The position numbers were made by a program, and so were the translations under genes. A stretch of 64,000 nt of DNA from Paraburkholderia phytofirmans OLGA172 (GTDB lineage: Bacteria > Pseudomonadota > Gammaproteobacteria > Burkholderiales > Burkholderiaceae): contig NZ_CP014579.1 of NCBI RefSeq assembly GCF_001634365.1, positions 1,860,001 to 1,924,000 on the forward strand. Reading direction: 5' to 3'. Numbering within the stretch: the first letter of the stretch is position 1; the number at the start of each line of letters is the position of its first letter. The notes beneath the pieces were generated by a model, which worked only from the letters and a program-made list of their open reading frames with translations, was not told where the DNA came from and did no database searches. Of this stretch, positions 36,688-45,831 are shown piece by piece.

Positions 36688-37167
36688 TCACGCGACCAGC
36701 ATCGCGAGGGTTTCTGCCACCAGTGCCGGCTTGTCCTCGCCATCGATCTGCAACTCGTTCATTGCCTTGATGAGGATGCGGCCGCCGCCCTTGCTCTGCG
36801 CCGACACGAGCGTGACACGACCACGCACACGCGCACCTGCCTTGACGGGCGTCATGAAGCGCACTTTGTCCAGACCGTAGTTGAGGCCCGCCGAAGCGTC
36901 CTTTGGAACCATGCCGATCTCGATCGCCATGGCCGCCAGCAACGACAGCGTCAGATAACCGTGTGCGATCGTGCCGCCGAACGGACTCTCGCGCTTCGCC
37001 CGCTCCTCGTCCACGTGAATCCATTGCCTGTCGCCCGTGCACTCGGCGAACGCATTGATGCGCGCCTGATCGACCACCACCCAGTCCGACACCCCCAGCT
37101 CGCGACCCACGAAGTCGCCGATGGTGGCGACGCTGTAATTCCCGACGCAGTCATTTCCCATACTCAT
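36688..37167 (-). CDS. MaoC-type (R)-specific enoyl-CoA hydratase
   Basis: A 159-residue hot-dog-fold hydratase. The catalytic Asp and His lie in ECTGDRQWIHVDEERA (D-x4-H), with GTIAHGYLTLSLL after it. It would convert trans-enoyl-CoA from beta-oxidation to (R)-3-hydroxyacyl-CoA, the PhaC substrate, as PhaJ does. ATG 37167 was chosen for its ribosome site and family N-terminus. Placed 47 bases before phaC and 30 bases after the ligase. Confidence 0.87.
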   Translation of the reverse strand: MSMGNDCVGNYSVATIGDFVGRELGVSDWVVVDQARINAFAECTGDRQWIHVDEERAKRESPFGGTIAHGYLTLSLLAAMAIEIGMVPKDASAGLNYGLDKVRFMTPVKAGARVRGRVTLVSAQSKGGGRILIKAMNELQIDGEDKPALVAETLAMLVA

Positions 37168-37197
37168 CGCTTCCACTCCCGGAAATTTGCTCGCCAA

Positions 37198-38841
37198 TCA
37201 GGCGAACTGCTCGCGCAGCCACTTCTTGTTGATCTTGCCGACACTCGTCTTTCCGAGTGCATCGACGAACTTCACGATCTGCGGCACCGCATATTTCGAT
37301 ATCTTTCCGGATGTGCTGAACGACAGTACGTGCTGCTTGATGTCGTCCTCCGTGACTGCTATCCCCTCCTCGAGCACGACCAGCGCCACTGGCCGCTCGC
37401 CCCACTTCTCATCCTTGATGCCGATGACGGCCACCTCGGAAACGCCAGCGTATTGCGAGATCAGATTTTCTATCTCGAGCGACGAAACCCACTCGCCGCC
37501 GGACTTGATCACGTCCTTCGAACGGTCGGTGATTTGTATGTTGCCCGTCGGATCGATATTGGCAATGTCCTGCGTATGGAGATAGCCGCCGGCCCAAAGC
37601 TGCTGGGAAGCTTCGGGATTATTCAGGTAGCCCTGTGTGAGCCACGGGGCGCGCACGACGATCTCGCCGGTGGCATTGCCGTCGTGGACGAGTTGGTCCA
37701 TGTTGTCGTCGACGACACGCAGGTCAACCAGCGGAACGGGCCGGCCCGTTTTGCAGCGCAGGCGAAGCTGCTCGTCGGCGTCGAGTTTTTCGGCTCCGGG
37801 CGGCAGTTGCGCGAGACTGAGCACGGGGCAGGTTTCCGACATCCCGTAGCCGACGAACACGTCGATGCCCCGGTCCAGCGCCGCCTTGGCGAGGCCTTGC
37901 GGCAACGCGCCGCCGCCGATGATGACCTTCCACTTGCTCATGTCCGTCGCCTTGCCCTCCTCGCACGAGAGCAGCATGTGCAGGATCGTGCCGACGCAAT
38001 GCGAGAACGTGACGCCTTCTTCGCGCACGAGTCGCGCGAGCCGGTCCGGCATATAACGCCCGGGATAGACCTGCTTCACACCCATGACCGTGGCGATATA
38101 CGGCACGCCCCATGCGTGGACGTGAAACATCGGGGTGAGTGGCATGTACACGTCGCCACGATGGAAACGCTGTCCCGAGACAGGGCTCGCCAGTGCCGCC
38201 ATCAGGGTGATGGTGTGCAGCACCAGTTGCCGATGCGTAAAGTAGACACCCTTGGGAAGACCGGTCGTACCGGTGGTGTAGAACGTCGTTGCACGCGTGT
38301 TCTCGTCAAAATCGGGGAACGTGTAGCTCGTGCTGTTCGCCGCCAGCATCGACTCGTATTCAGCCGAGAAGGGAATACTGTGTGCACCCGCTTCGCTACC
38401 TGGCTCATCGATCCAGATAAACGTACGCACCGTTTCCAGTTTGTCCTTGATCGCTTCGACGACCGGCAGAAAATCCGTGTGAACCAGCAGGACCTCAGCG
38501 CCGGCGTGATTGATCGTGTAGGCGATTTCCGCCGGGGACAGACGCACGTTCACGGTCTGCAAGACAGCGCCCATCATCGGAACGGCGAAATAGGACTCGA
38601 GGTAGCGGTGGCTGTCCCAATCCATCACCCCAACCGTGCTGCCGTGCTGCACGCCAAGCTGGCTCAAACCGTTGGCGAGGCGTGCGATACGCTCGCGCAA
38701 CGTCGCATAGGTCATCCGGAACTGATCCCGGTAGACGATCTCCTCGTCCTGCGCCTGAACGAACGGCGTGAGCAACAGCTGCTTGATCAGCAACGGATAG
38801 GCGTAGGCCGTGGACCCTTGCGTCTTGACTTCGTCCTGCAT
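37198..38841 (-). CDS. Medium/long-chain acyl-CoA ligase, AlkK-like
   Basis: A 547-residue AMP-forming ligase with P-loop YTTGTTGLPKGVYFTHRQ, the GYGMSETCPV motif and the C-terminal ALGKTSVGKINKKWLREQF typical of AlkK-like medium-chain ligases. It would activate fatty acids to acyl-CoA, feeding the hydratase and PhaC downstream. AAAGGAG precedes the ATG. It is the first gene of the PHA operon and is divergent from a Crp-like gene. Confidence 0.92.
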   Translation of the reverse strand: MQDEVKTQGSTAYAYPLLIKQLLLTPFVQAQDEEIVYRDQFRMTYATLRERIARLANGLSQLGVQHGSTVGVMDWDSHRYLESYFAVPMMGAVLQTVNVRLSPAEIAYTINHAGAEVLLVHTDFLPVVEAIKDKLETVRTFIWIDEPGSEAGAHSIPFSAEYESMLAANSTSYTFPDFDENTRATTFYTTGTTGLPKGVYFTHRQLVLHTITLMAALASPVSGQRFHRGDVYMPLTPMFHVHAWGVPYIATVMGVKQVYPGRYMPDRLARLVREEGVTFSHCVGTILHMLLSCEEGKATDMSKWKVIIGGGALPQGLAKAALDRGIDVFVGYGMSETCPVLSLAQLPPGAEKLDADEQLRLRCKTGRPVPLVDLRVVDDNMDQLVHDGNATGEIVVRAPWLTQGYLNNPEASQQLWAGGYLHTQDIANIDPTGNIQITDRSKDVIKSGGEWVSSLEIENLISQYAGVSEVAVIGIKDEKWGERPVALVVLEEGIAVTEDDIKQHVLSFSTSGKISKYAVPQIVKFVDALGKTSVGKINKKWLREQFA

Positions 38842-39106
38842 CGATATCTCCTTTAGTCCAACAATGGATTGCCAGCGAATACTGATCTACTTATTTTTCT
38901 CTGCCTGCCGTGGCATCGCGTTCGCACAATGATCCGAGTGTCAGGGCTCGGGAAGTACCCCCCGAATGGGGGAATGCTGCGGATACAGCCGGGGGATACA
39001 GTCTGGGGAGACAGGCGTTCGCATGTCCCGTACTTCCCGCGTCTCGCCGCTGGACTTGCGATCCTCCGTCGTGTTTTCAGCAGATGTGTACATTGACCGC
39101 TTCAAC

Positions 39107-39796
39107 ATGGCATTCATGACCGAAACGTCCGAAGAAATGCGGGCAAACCAGTGGTTCTGCTCCTTGCCTGCGGCCGAGCAGGAGGCGCTTATCCAACGAA
39201 GCGAATTGATCGCGCTGCAGCCTGGCGAATTTCTGTTCCGCCGGGGAGATACGCCGAGCGGCTTCTATGGTCTCAAGGACGGCAGACTCAAGGCCTTTAC
39301 GCTTCGTGAAGACGGCAAGGAGGCGATCCTGGCCGTCATCGAGGCCGGCAACTGGTTTGGACAGACCTCCATGACCGGTCGCCACCCACGCCCGCGCGAT
39401 GTCGTCGCGATCGAGCGATCGACCGTCTTCGTGGTCAGGACACCTGCCTTTGACGAACTGATGCAGAGTCAGGCGTTCCTCCGGGCCATCGCCGAGTTGC
39501 AGTCCATCCATATGAATTGGCTCTATCGCATAATCGAAGATGCCACGCTGCACTCGACACGCGCACGCGTTGCCCGCCGCCTGCTGCTGCTCGCGTCGGG
39601 CGACGTGACCATGTGGCCGCAGAGTCGCCAGAACGTCAGCGTCTCGCAGGACACGCTGGCCATGATGTTGGGCATCACGCGCCAGACACTGTCGCTGGAG
39701 CTCAAGGCATTGGCCGAAAAAGGAGCGATCGCTCTCCGGTATGGTCGAATCGAAATATGTTCGAAGGACGTCCTCGCGTCCTGTCAGGATTCTTAA
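39107..39796 (+). CDS. Crp/Fnr-family regulator next to the PHA operon
   Basis: A 229-residue protein with a cyclic-nucleotide-type beta-roll (LQPGEFLFRRGDTPSGFYGL) and C-terminal helix-turn-helix SQDTLAMMLGITRQTLSLEL. It is only distantly related to the two paralogs at 18 and 23 kb, with a different recognition helix. It is divergent from the acyl-CoA ligase and so a natural candidate to control the PHA operon. The start is uncertain: ATG 39107 or 39116, neither with a strong ribosome site. Confidence 0.88.
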   Translation: MAFMTETSEEMRANQWFCSLPAAEQEALIQRSELIALQPGEFLFRRGDTPSGFYGLKDGRLKAFTLREDGKEAILAVIEAGNWFGQTSMTGRHPRPRDVVAIERSTVFVVRTPAFDELMQSQAFLRAIAELQSIHMNWLYRIIEDATLHSTRARVARRLLLLASGDVTMWPQSRQNVSVSQDTLAMMLGITRQTLSLELKALAEKGAIALRYGRIEICSKDVLASCQDS

Positions 39797-39842
39797 TGAT
39801 CGCTCCCGCCGGTGCACTCTCGAACCGCTCGCCGTCCCGGCG

Positions 39843-40994
39843 CTAGAACGTATGCCGCAAGCCAGCCGTGATGCCTAGCTGGGTCGTGCCGTACGCCGAG
39901 CTCAGGGCGTTGATGCCCTGGAACTGTGCGCCAACCATTCCGCCGCGGTACAGCGAGTAATCGGCTTCCAGATAGGTATCCGTGCGTTTCGACCAGTTAT
40001 AGTCCGCGAGCAGCTGGAATTGCGTCGCGTTCCCGTTGGCTGCCTGCGTCTTCCCGGTCTGAATCGTGCGCCACACGTTCGCAGAAAGGTGCGTCGCGTT
40101 CCCGATCAGCTGTGTGACCCCACCATAAAACATCTGCCGGGCACTGAACGTATTGAATTCCAGCGCGGACAATTCCGGCTGGCTGAAGGGACCGTTAGGG
40201 AAATTGCCGACGAACTTGGCGTCCTGCCTGTTCACGGCCCAGCCGGCCATGACCGTCGTATCGCCGAACGAATAGGACCCGCCTGCCGTCCAGGATTTGA
40301 AGTGCGCGGAACCGTTCACGGCATCGCGCGAGTCGAGGTACGCGGCAGCCAGACGCAATGGTGCGCCGGGCAGATAGAGAATCGATGCCCCAATCTGACT
40401 TCCCGAGCCGAATGCGCCCGCATTGCCACCAAACGCGTAGGACACCTCAGTCGTCAAGTATTGCCATCGCGCCGCGTACTTGACCATGTTGCTGGTCCAC
40501 ACGCCCTGAGCCATCGTGACTTCCGGCCGAAACTGGTAGAAAGTCGGCAGCCATGGATTGGTGATGAAGGCGCTCAGAACCGCGTCGGCAAGTGGGTTGA
40601 GCTGGCGGCCCATTGTCAGCTTCCCGTAACTGCTCGACTGCACGCCAACAAATGCGGTGTTGAAGAACGGATAAGCGGGGTCGGTCGCCCCGGAATTCGG
40701 GAAGAAGCGATTCTCGATCTGGAACACGACCTTCGTTCCGCCGCCGATGTCTTCCGCGCCCTTGAGTCCCCAAGCGCTCTCGCTTGCGCCGTTGGCGAGC
40801 TGGACGCGAGAATCGCCTTGCGGATCCGCATGAGTCGCGTACCGAATTCCCTGATCGACGAGGCCGAAAAGCGTTACCGACGACTGCGCCGCTGCTGGGA
40901 CGGAGTACATCGTCGCAGTCGACATGATGGCAGCCAACAAGCCGGCCTTGCGTCGATGCAACACCTTTCCGGACAATCTCCTTACCTTCCTCAT
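39843..40994 (-). CDS. Gram-negative general porin
   Basis: A 383-residue outer-membrane porin of the Burkholderiales type: signal peptide ending SVPAAA, then QSSVTLFGLVDQGIRYAT, a hallmark trimeric-porin opening. Later beta strands include GSYSFGDTTVMAGW, and it ends in an aromatic residue (LRHTF), needed for outer-membrane assembly. It forms a diffusion pore. The start is approximate; later in-frame starts near the signal peptide are possible. Confidence 0.93.
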   Translation of the reverse strand: MRKVRRLSGKVLHRRKAGLLAAIMSTATMYSVPAAAQSSVTLFGLVDQGIRYATHADPQGDSRVQLANGASESAWGLKGAEDIGGGTKVVFQIENRFFPNSGATDPAYPFFNTAFVGVQSSSYGKLTMGRQLNPLADAVLSAFITNPWLPTFYQFRPEVTMAQGVWTSNMVKYAARWQYLTTEVSYAFGGNAGAFGSGSQIGASILYLPGAPLRLAAAYLDSRDAVNGSAHFKSWTAGGSYSFGDTTVMAGWAVNRQDAKFVGNFPNGPFSQPELSALEFNTFSARQMFYGGVTQLIGNATHLSANVWRTIQTGKTQAANGNATQFQLLADYNWSKRTDTYLEADYSLYRGGMVGAQFQGINALSSAYGTTQLGITAGLRHTF

Positions 40995-41563
40995 TTACAG
41001 ACTCCAATATTATGATTATGTTGCACTACGAACTATATGAATAACATCTAGACCTGATTTATTGCCAGCGGAGCTCGAGCGCTTGATTTATTCGCGTTGC
41101 GTGACTCGATGGGTCGAGACGACTTGATCAACCTGCCGGCTCGACGAAAACTTCGTCCTCTGGAGGCACCGGCTCCGATCGAGGCGTTGTGCCCACAACC
41201 ACACGTTGCCCGGAAACGGGGACTGCAACTGCCAGAAAATTTACATTCCGTGCTGCGAACGCAGCGACCACCGCGGCACGCCTTATTCCGCCGCGTTGAA
41301 CAGGCGTGCGGGATAACCCTGGCGCCTGGCAAAGCAGATCGCACAGGCGCCATAGAACGAGAACCTCTCCCCCGCCATATTTCAGGGGCGGCCTTCGAAT
41401 TGGGCATGCGACTCCGCGTTTCACCTTCTTGTTCCGTCGCGTGCTCGCCGACGAAGGCGACGCCAGCCCCACGCGCTCGCCCCGGGCGATGCCGCAGCGC
41501 TGCCGCAGGAATCCGGCCAGCGCTTCGACTTCATGTCGCAATTCGCGAGGCGGATGCGTCGTG
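40995..41563. other. Gap holding an acyl-CoA ligase relic
   Basis: No intact gene in this 569-base stretch. The minus-strand frame near 41450-41545 encodes RHEVEALAGFLRQRCGIARG, like the N-terminal part of AMP-dependent acyl-CoA ligases, then breaks off. The rest has no recognised content. Confidence 0.4.
41450..41545 (-). pseudogene. N-terminal fragment of an AMP-dependent ligase
   Basis: The stretch RHEVEALAGFLRQRCGIARG followed by ERVGLAS resembles the opening of acyl-CoA ligases of the benzoate/fatty-acid type. It continues into sequence with no similarity and has no ribosome site. Probably a relic of a ligase formerly next to the monooxygenase. Confidence 0.4.
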
Positions 41564-43693
41564 CTACTTCTGAAGGAGCTGACGGCTCCACCGGCCGATT
41601 TCTTCGAGCGTCTCAGCGGTTTCCGGCAGGAACGGGAAGAGCGTGAAGACGTGAACCGAATCGGCCACCATCTTCAACTGCACGTTCGCGCCGGCTGCCT
41701 TTGCCCGCTCCGCAAAGCGAGTCGTGTCGCTTTCCAGCACCTCTCCGTTCACGGCCGAAAGGAATACCGGCGGAAGGTCGGCCAGGTCCGCGAACAGCGG
41801 CGACACCATCGGATCGGTCGGCTCGTGGCCCTGGAAGTAAGACGCGACGAGGTTGGAAAGCGTCTCGCGATTCGCGGCCGGGTCGTCTCCCGAATTCGCC
41901 ATGACGGAGGGGCCACCAAGCGTGAGGTCGGTGAGCGGGCAGATTGCAATCACGCCGGCCGGCAACGGCAGGCCCGCGCGACGTAACGCAGCCGCCAGCG
42001 CGAGTGCCAGGCCGCCGCCGGACGATTCGCCGCTCAGGAACACCGTCGACGCATCGACACCCGCAGCGAGCAAGCCGCGATAAGCGCTGAATGCGTCGTC
42101 GAACGCCGCCGGATACGGATGCTCGGGCGCGAGGCGATAGTCGACCGTGTAGCACGGACCGTTCAGGGCGTGCGAGAGACGGCTGGCGTATTCAACCGAG
42201 CTCTTAGCCGTTCCGAGCACGTAGCCGCCGCCGTGGAAGTGCAACACGGTCGCCTTGTGCCCTGCTCCCGCCGCAACCACGCGCAACGCGCTCACCCCGT
42301 GAAGATCGACGTCCGTCGCTTCGGTGCTTGCGGGCGCCGGGAACTGCTCCAGAAGGAACCGTTCGTAGGCTGCACGCTGCCCCCGGTCGCCGCGCGCAAT
42401 GTCATCCGGCTTGAACACGCCTTTCCAGAGATCGAAAGCGCGCTGGCTCTCGGGGCGCACCATCCGCTTTCCTTCGCGTGCCGCGCTCAAGCCAACGACC
42501 TCGCCCGGCGGCAGCCTGGCGGCCTCGAGGACGTCGTGCCCCCAGGCGAACGACCACGAAGCCTCGGCCAGCGGATCGATCCGCGAGAGTCCCTTCAGGC
42601 GTCCATTACGCTGGCGTACCCGTGCCTCGTCGGGCTCGTGGGCCCAATCGACGACAAATCGCGCGCCCGCCTGAATCCGCGTCGTACGCGGCTGACGGCG
42701 CCGTTCGTATTCCAGCAGCGCGTCCTGAACGCCAGCCGGGCCATGGTTCGCGAGACAGGTGGCGAGCACCCAGGCGTCTTCGATCGCCTGGCAGGCGCCT
42801 TGCGCCAGGTAGGGCACCATTGCATGCGCGGCGTCGCCCAGCAGCGCGATCCGTCCGGTACTCCAGTGTTCGATCGGATCCCGGTGGTACATCCCCGTGA
42901 TGAACGTCGAGTCCACGGCTTCCAGCATTTTCTGGACGGTCGGCTCGGCCCCCTCGAACGAGCGCCGCAGTTGCGCGACGTCGCCCGATTGCGTCCACGA
43001 CTCGCGACTCACTTCGGTTGCCGGCACCGACGCAAGAATGCTGTAGAGGTCCTTGCGCACCCAGTAGGAGACGATATTCCGGCCCACGCCGAACCAGTTG
43101 TTCCCCGCCACCGGCAGCCTCAGACCCTTGAGCCGGTCGGCAGGGATCAGCGAGCGCCACATCAGGATGTTGGCGAACTGCTTCTCCTCCGGTCCGCGGA
43201 GGGCCGTCCGGACGGCCGAGTGAATGCCGTCCGCGCCGATCACGGCGTCGCCACGAATCACTTCGCCGTTTTGCAGCGTGACGCAGGCGCCCTCGTCATC
43301 CTGGGAAACCGACGCGCATTCGGCCCCCAGCCGGATCACACCGGGCGGCACGGCCTTCGCGAGCAGGTCGATCAGGTCGGCGCGGTGGACGTTGTAGAGC
43401 AGCGCGCCGTAACGGGCCTCTGCCTCCTTGCCGAGCGGGGCAACGTACAGGAGACGTCCCGTTGACAACTCGAGGTAATCAAAGCGCTCCGGCACGGTCG
43501 CAATGCTCGCCAGCGCCGGCTCGAGCCCCAATTCCCGCAGCACAATCGTGCCGTTCGCAGCGATCTGGACACCCGCCCCGACCTCGGTCAATTGCGGCGC
43601 GCGCTCCAGTACAATCGGCTCGATGCCGTGGCGCAGCAGCGCCAGAGCGGTCGTTAAGCCACCAATGCCTCCTCCAACAACTATGACTTTCAT
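41564..43693 (-). CDS. FAD monooxygenase fused to alpha/beta-hydrolase
   Basis: A 709-residue two-domain enzyme. Residues 1-385 form a class A flavoprotein hydroxylase: FAD loop VVGGGIGGLTTALALL near residue 5 and GRIALLGDAAHAMVPYLAQG near 290, resembling salicylate/3-hydroxybenzoate 6-hydroxylases. From about residue 415 an HSL-type carboxylesterase follows: HGGG at 487, GESSGG with Ser557, Asp656 and His681. It may hydroxylate a ring and hydrolyse an ester or lactone in sequence. It starts after AAGGAG and runs without a frameshift. Divergent from a TetR gene. The substrate is unknown. Confidence 0.9.
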   Translation of the reverse strand: MKVIVVGGGIGGLTTALALLRHGIEPIVLERAPQLTEVGAGVQIAANGTIVLRELGLEPALASIATVPERFDYLELSTGRLLYVAPLGKEAEARYGALLYNVHRADLIDLLAKAVPPGVIRLGAECASVSQDDEGACVTLQNGEVIRGDAVIGADGIHSAVRTALRGPEEKQFANILMWRSLIPADRLKGLRLPVAGNNWFGVGRNIVSYWVRKDLYSILASVPATEVSRESWTQSGDVAQLRRSFEGAEPTVQKMLEAVDSTFITGMYHRDPIEHWSTGRIALLGDAAHAMVPYLAQGACQAIEDAWVLATCLANHGPAGVQDALLEYERRRQPRTTRIQAGARFVVDWAHEPDEARVRQRNGRLKGLSRIDPLAEASWSFAWGHDVLEAARLPPGEVVGLSAAREGKRMVRPESQRAFDLWKGVFKPDDIARGDRGQRAAYERFLLEQFPAPASTEATDVDLHGVSALRVVAAGAGHKATVLHFHGGGYVLGTAKSSVEYASRLSHALNGPCYTVDYRLAPEHPYPAAFDDAFSAYRGLLAAGVDASTVFLSGESSGGGLALALAAALRRAGLPLPAGVIAICPLTDLTLGGPSVMANSGDDPAANRETLSNLVASYFQGHEPTDPMVSPLFADLADLPPVFLSAVNGEVLESDTTRFAERAKAAGANVQLKMVADSVHVFTLFPFLPETAETLEEIGRWSRQLLQK

Positions 43694-43729
43694 ACTAAGT
43701 TTCTCCTTCTCGGTTAGTTATTCAAGTTT

Positions 43730-43741
43730 AGTTAATTAACT
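43730..43741. promoter_or_regulatory. Perfect palindrome in monooxygenase/tetR gap
   Basis: AGTTAATTAACT is a perfect 12-base palindrome in the 63-base gap between the divergent fusion gene and tetR, 15 bases before the tetR ATG. A candidate TetR operator. Confidence 0.5.
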
Positions 43742-43756
43742 CGACACGGTAAAGTA

Positions 43757-44449
43757 ATGACAACGCCAGGGAAAACCCTTCGCTCGGATGGGGCGGAGAC
43801 ACGAATTCGCTTAAAAGAAGAAGCCCAGCGCCTGTTCGCGCTGCGTGGACTGGACGGCGTGTCCGTGCAGGACATCATCTCCGCCGCTGGGCAGCGCAAC
43901 AGCGCCTCGCTGCGCTATTACTTCGGCAACAAACTGGAACTGGCACGTGAGCTGGTCGTCGACGGCGCGCGTCTGATAGACGAAGACCGTCAGGCGCGGC
44001 TCGACAGACTGGAGGCGGAGGAAGGGATAACCGTGCGAGCGGTATTAGGCGCGCTGCTCTTTCCGATGCTTGAGCTGGCGGATCGTACGGGTCAGGCGAC
44101 GTACATCCGCATGATCGCCAACTTGCAGTTGAACAACCGCGCGTTCTTGCGGGAAGCGCTGGAAAACAAGTGGAATCTGGGCTATCAGCGTTGCAACGCC
44201 CTGCTCCGGGACCTGCTTGCCGAGATTCCGGCAGCCATCGTCGACCACCGGCTGTCGCTCGTCAGCATCTACGGCAATGCCGCACTGGCAGCGTGGGAAG
44301 CGAGCCGGGACAGTGGCGATTCGGGAGGGCTCTGGTCGCCGCAATACGCGGTGTCCAGCTTGATGGACAGCTTTGAAAGCGTACTCGCGGCAGAACCGTC
44401 GAAGGAAACGCGGTCCCTGCTGGGAGGCGGATCTGACGGCGAGCGCTAG
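43757..44449 (+). CDS. TetR-family transcriptional regulator
   Basis: A 230-residue TetR protein with the N-terminal helix-turn-helix VSVQDIISAAGQRNSASLRY then YFGNKLELARELV, and an all-helical ligand domain. The 63-base divergent gap suggests it represses the fused monooxygenase-esterase. The ligand is not known. Confidence 0.92.
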   Translation: MTTPGKTLRSDGAETRIRLKEEAQRLFALRGLDGVSVQDIISAAGQRNSASLRYYFGNKLELARELVVDGARLIDEDRQARLDRLEAEEGITVRAVLGALLFPMLELADRTGQATYIRMIANLQLNNRAFLREALENKWNLGYQRCNALLRDLLAEIPAAIVDHRLSLVSIYGNAALAAWEASRDSGDSGGLWSPQYAVSSLMDSFESVLAAEPSKETRSLLGGGSDGER

Positions 44450-44518
44450 TCGTCTCGCCCACGCGTCGGAAACCCAAGGCCCCCCCGCAAGGCCACTTTT
44501 TGGAAATGACCCTATGCG

Positions 44519-45763
44519 TTACACCGACGCCGTCAGGTACGGACTATCCTTCCCCGGCTCATAGGGCTGCGCCTTGATTTCCATACGTGCAATGCTCTGC
44601 AAGTGAACTTCGTCCGGGCCATCCGCGAACCGCAACGCACGGCCCCACGTCCAGCTATCAGCCAATGGCGTGTCGGGACTCAGCCCCATCGCGCCAAACA
44701 CCTGCATCGCCCGCTCGCAAACGGCGGTGTGAACACTCGGTACGAGCGCCTTGATCATCGAGATCTCCTTGCGCGCCTCCTTCGCACCCACGTTGTCGAT
44801 CATCCACGCGGCTTTGAGAACAAACAGCCTCGCTTGATCGATTTCGATTCTGGACTTCGCGATCCATTCGGCGACGGCCCCGTGCTCGTACAGCTTCTTT
44901 CCGAATGTCGTGCGAGCCTGGGCCCGTTCCACCATCAATTCAAGCGCCAACTCCGCGGCGCCGATCGAACGCATGCAGTGGTGAATCCGTCCCGGGCCAA
45001 GGCGCGCCTGCGCGAGCGCAAAGCCGCCGCCCTCTTCACCGAGGAGATTAGCCCTAGGTACGCGCACGCCTTTGAACTCGATCTCGCAGTGGCCTTCCGG
45101 TGCCACGTGATTGACCACCGTGATATTGCGGATCACCTTGACGCCGGGTGTATCGCGGGGCACGAGAATCATGCTCTGCTGACGGTGGCTCGGTGCGTCC
45201 GGATCCGTTTTGCCCATCACGATGAAGAGCGTGCAATTCGGGTGCGCTGCATTCGTGATGAACCACTTGCGGCCGTCGATGACATAGTCATCTCCATCAC
45301 GACGAATCGACGTCGTGATATTGGTCGCGTCCGAGGAGGCCACAGCCGGCTCCGTCATCGCAAACGCCGAGCGGATCTTGCCGTCAAGAAGGGGCTTGAG
45401 CCACGCTTCGCGCTGAGCGGGCGTGGCAAACATATGGAGCAACTCCATATTGCCCGTGTCCGGTGCATTGCAGTTGAACACCTCGGACGCCCACGACACC
45501 CGCCCCATGATTTCAGCCAGCGGCGCGTACTCGAGATTCGTCAGGCGGGTACCGGGCTCGTCATCGCGCAGATGCGGAAGGAACAGGTTCCAGAGACCCT
45601 CTTCACGTGCCTGCTCCTTCAAGGTTTCCATAAAGGAAACCGGATATTGACCTGCACTCACTTCGTCGTGCCATTGGCGGATGCGCGGAACGATGTGAGC
45701 GTCCATGAACGCACGCACCTGGGTGCGCAGCGCTTCGACTTTCGGGCTATATGCAAAATCCAT
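44519..45763 (-). CDS. Acyl-CoA dehydrogenase family protein
   Basis: A 414-residue flavoprotein with AFAMTEPAVASSDATNI in the middle domain and RFADGPDEVHLQSIARME near the C-terminus, as in ACAD10/11-like and medium-chain acyl-CoA dehydrogenases. It would oxidise an acyl-CoA, passing electrons to ETF. It is the second-to-last unit of a minus-strand cluster with an SDR, a phosphotransferase and a histidine phosphatase, a set seen together in Burkholderiales. Confidence 0.92.
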   Translation of the reverse strand: MDFAYSPKVEALRTQVRAFMDAHIVPRIRQWHDEVSAGQYPVSFMETLKEQAREEGLWNLFLPHLRDDEPGTRLTNLEYAPLAEIMGRVSWASEVFNCNAPDTGNMELLHMFATPAQREAWLKPLLDGKIRSAFAMTEPAVASSDATNITTSIRRDGDDYVIDGRKWFITNAAHPNCTLFIVMGKTDPDAPSHRQQSMILVPRDTPGVKVIRNITVVNHVAPEGHCEIEFKGVRVPRANLLGEEGGGFALAQARLGPGRIHHCMRSIGAAELALELMVERAQARTTFGKKLYEHGAVAEWIAKSRIEIDQARLFVLKAAWMIDNVGAKEARKEISMIKALVPSVHTAVCERAMQVFGAMGLSPDTPLADSWTWGRALRFADGPDEVHLQSIARMEIKAQPYEPGKDSPYLTASV

Positions 45764-45831
45764 TTTTACTCTTCCTTGTTCCTGGTTAATGTCGTCGACG
45801 CATCAGCCAACGGCGTGCCTCGACCACGTGA

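Noticed and set aside
36490..38856. Very long open frame on the plus strand opposite the ligase and hydratase
   Set aside because: A GC-rich antisense shadow: no family resemblance, Arg/His-rich composition, no ribosome site, and the minus strand encodes clear enzymes.
42119..43465. Long plus-strand frame opposite the fused monooxygenase
   Set aside because: Shadow with no similarity to known proteins; the minus strand carries intact catalytic motifs.
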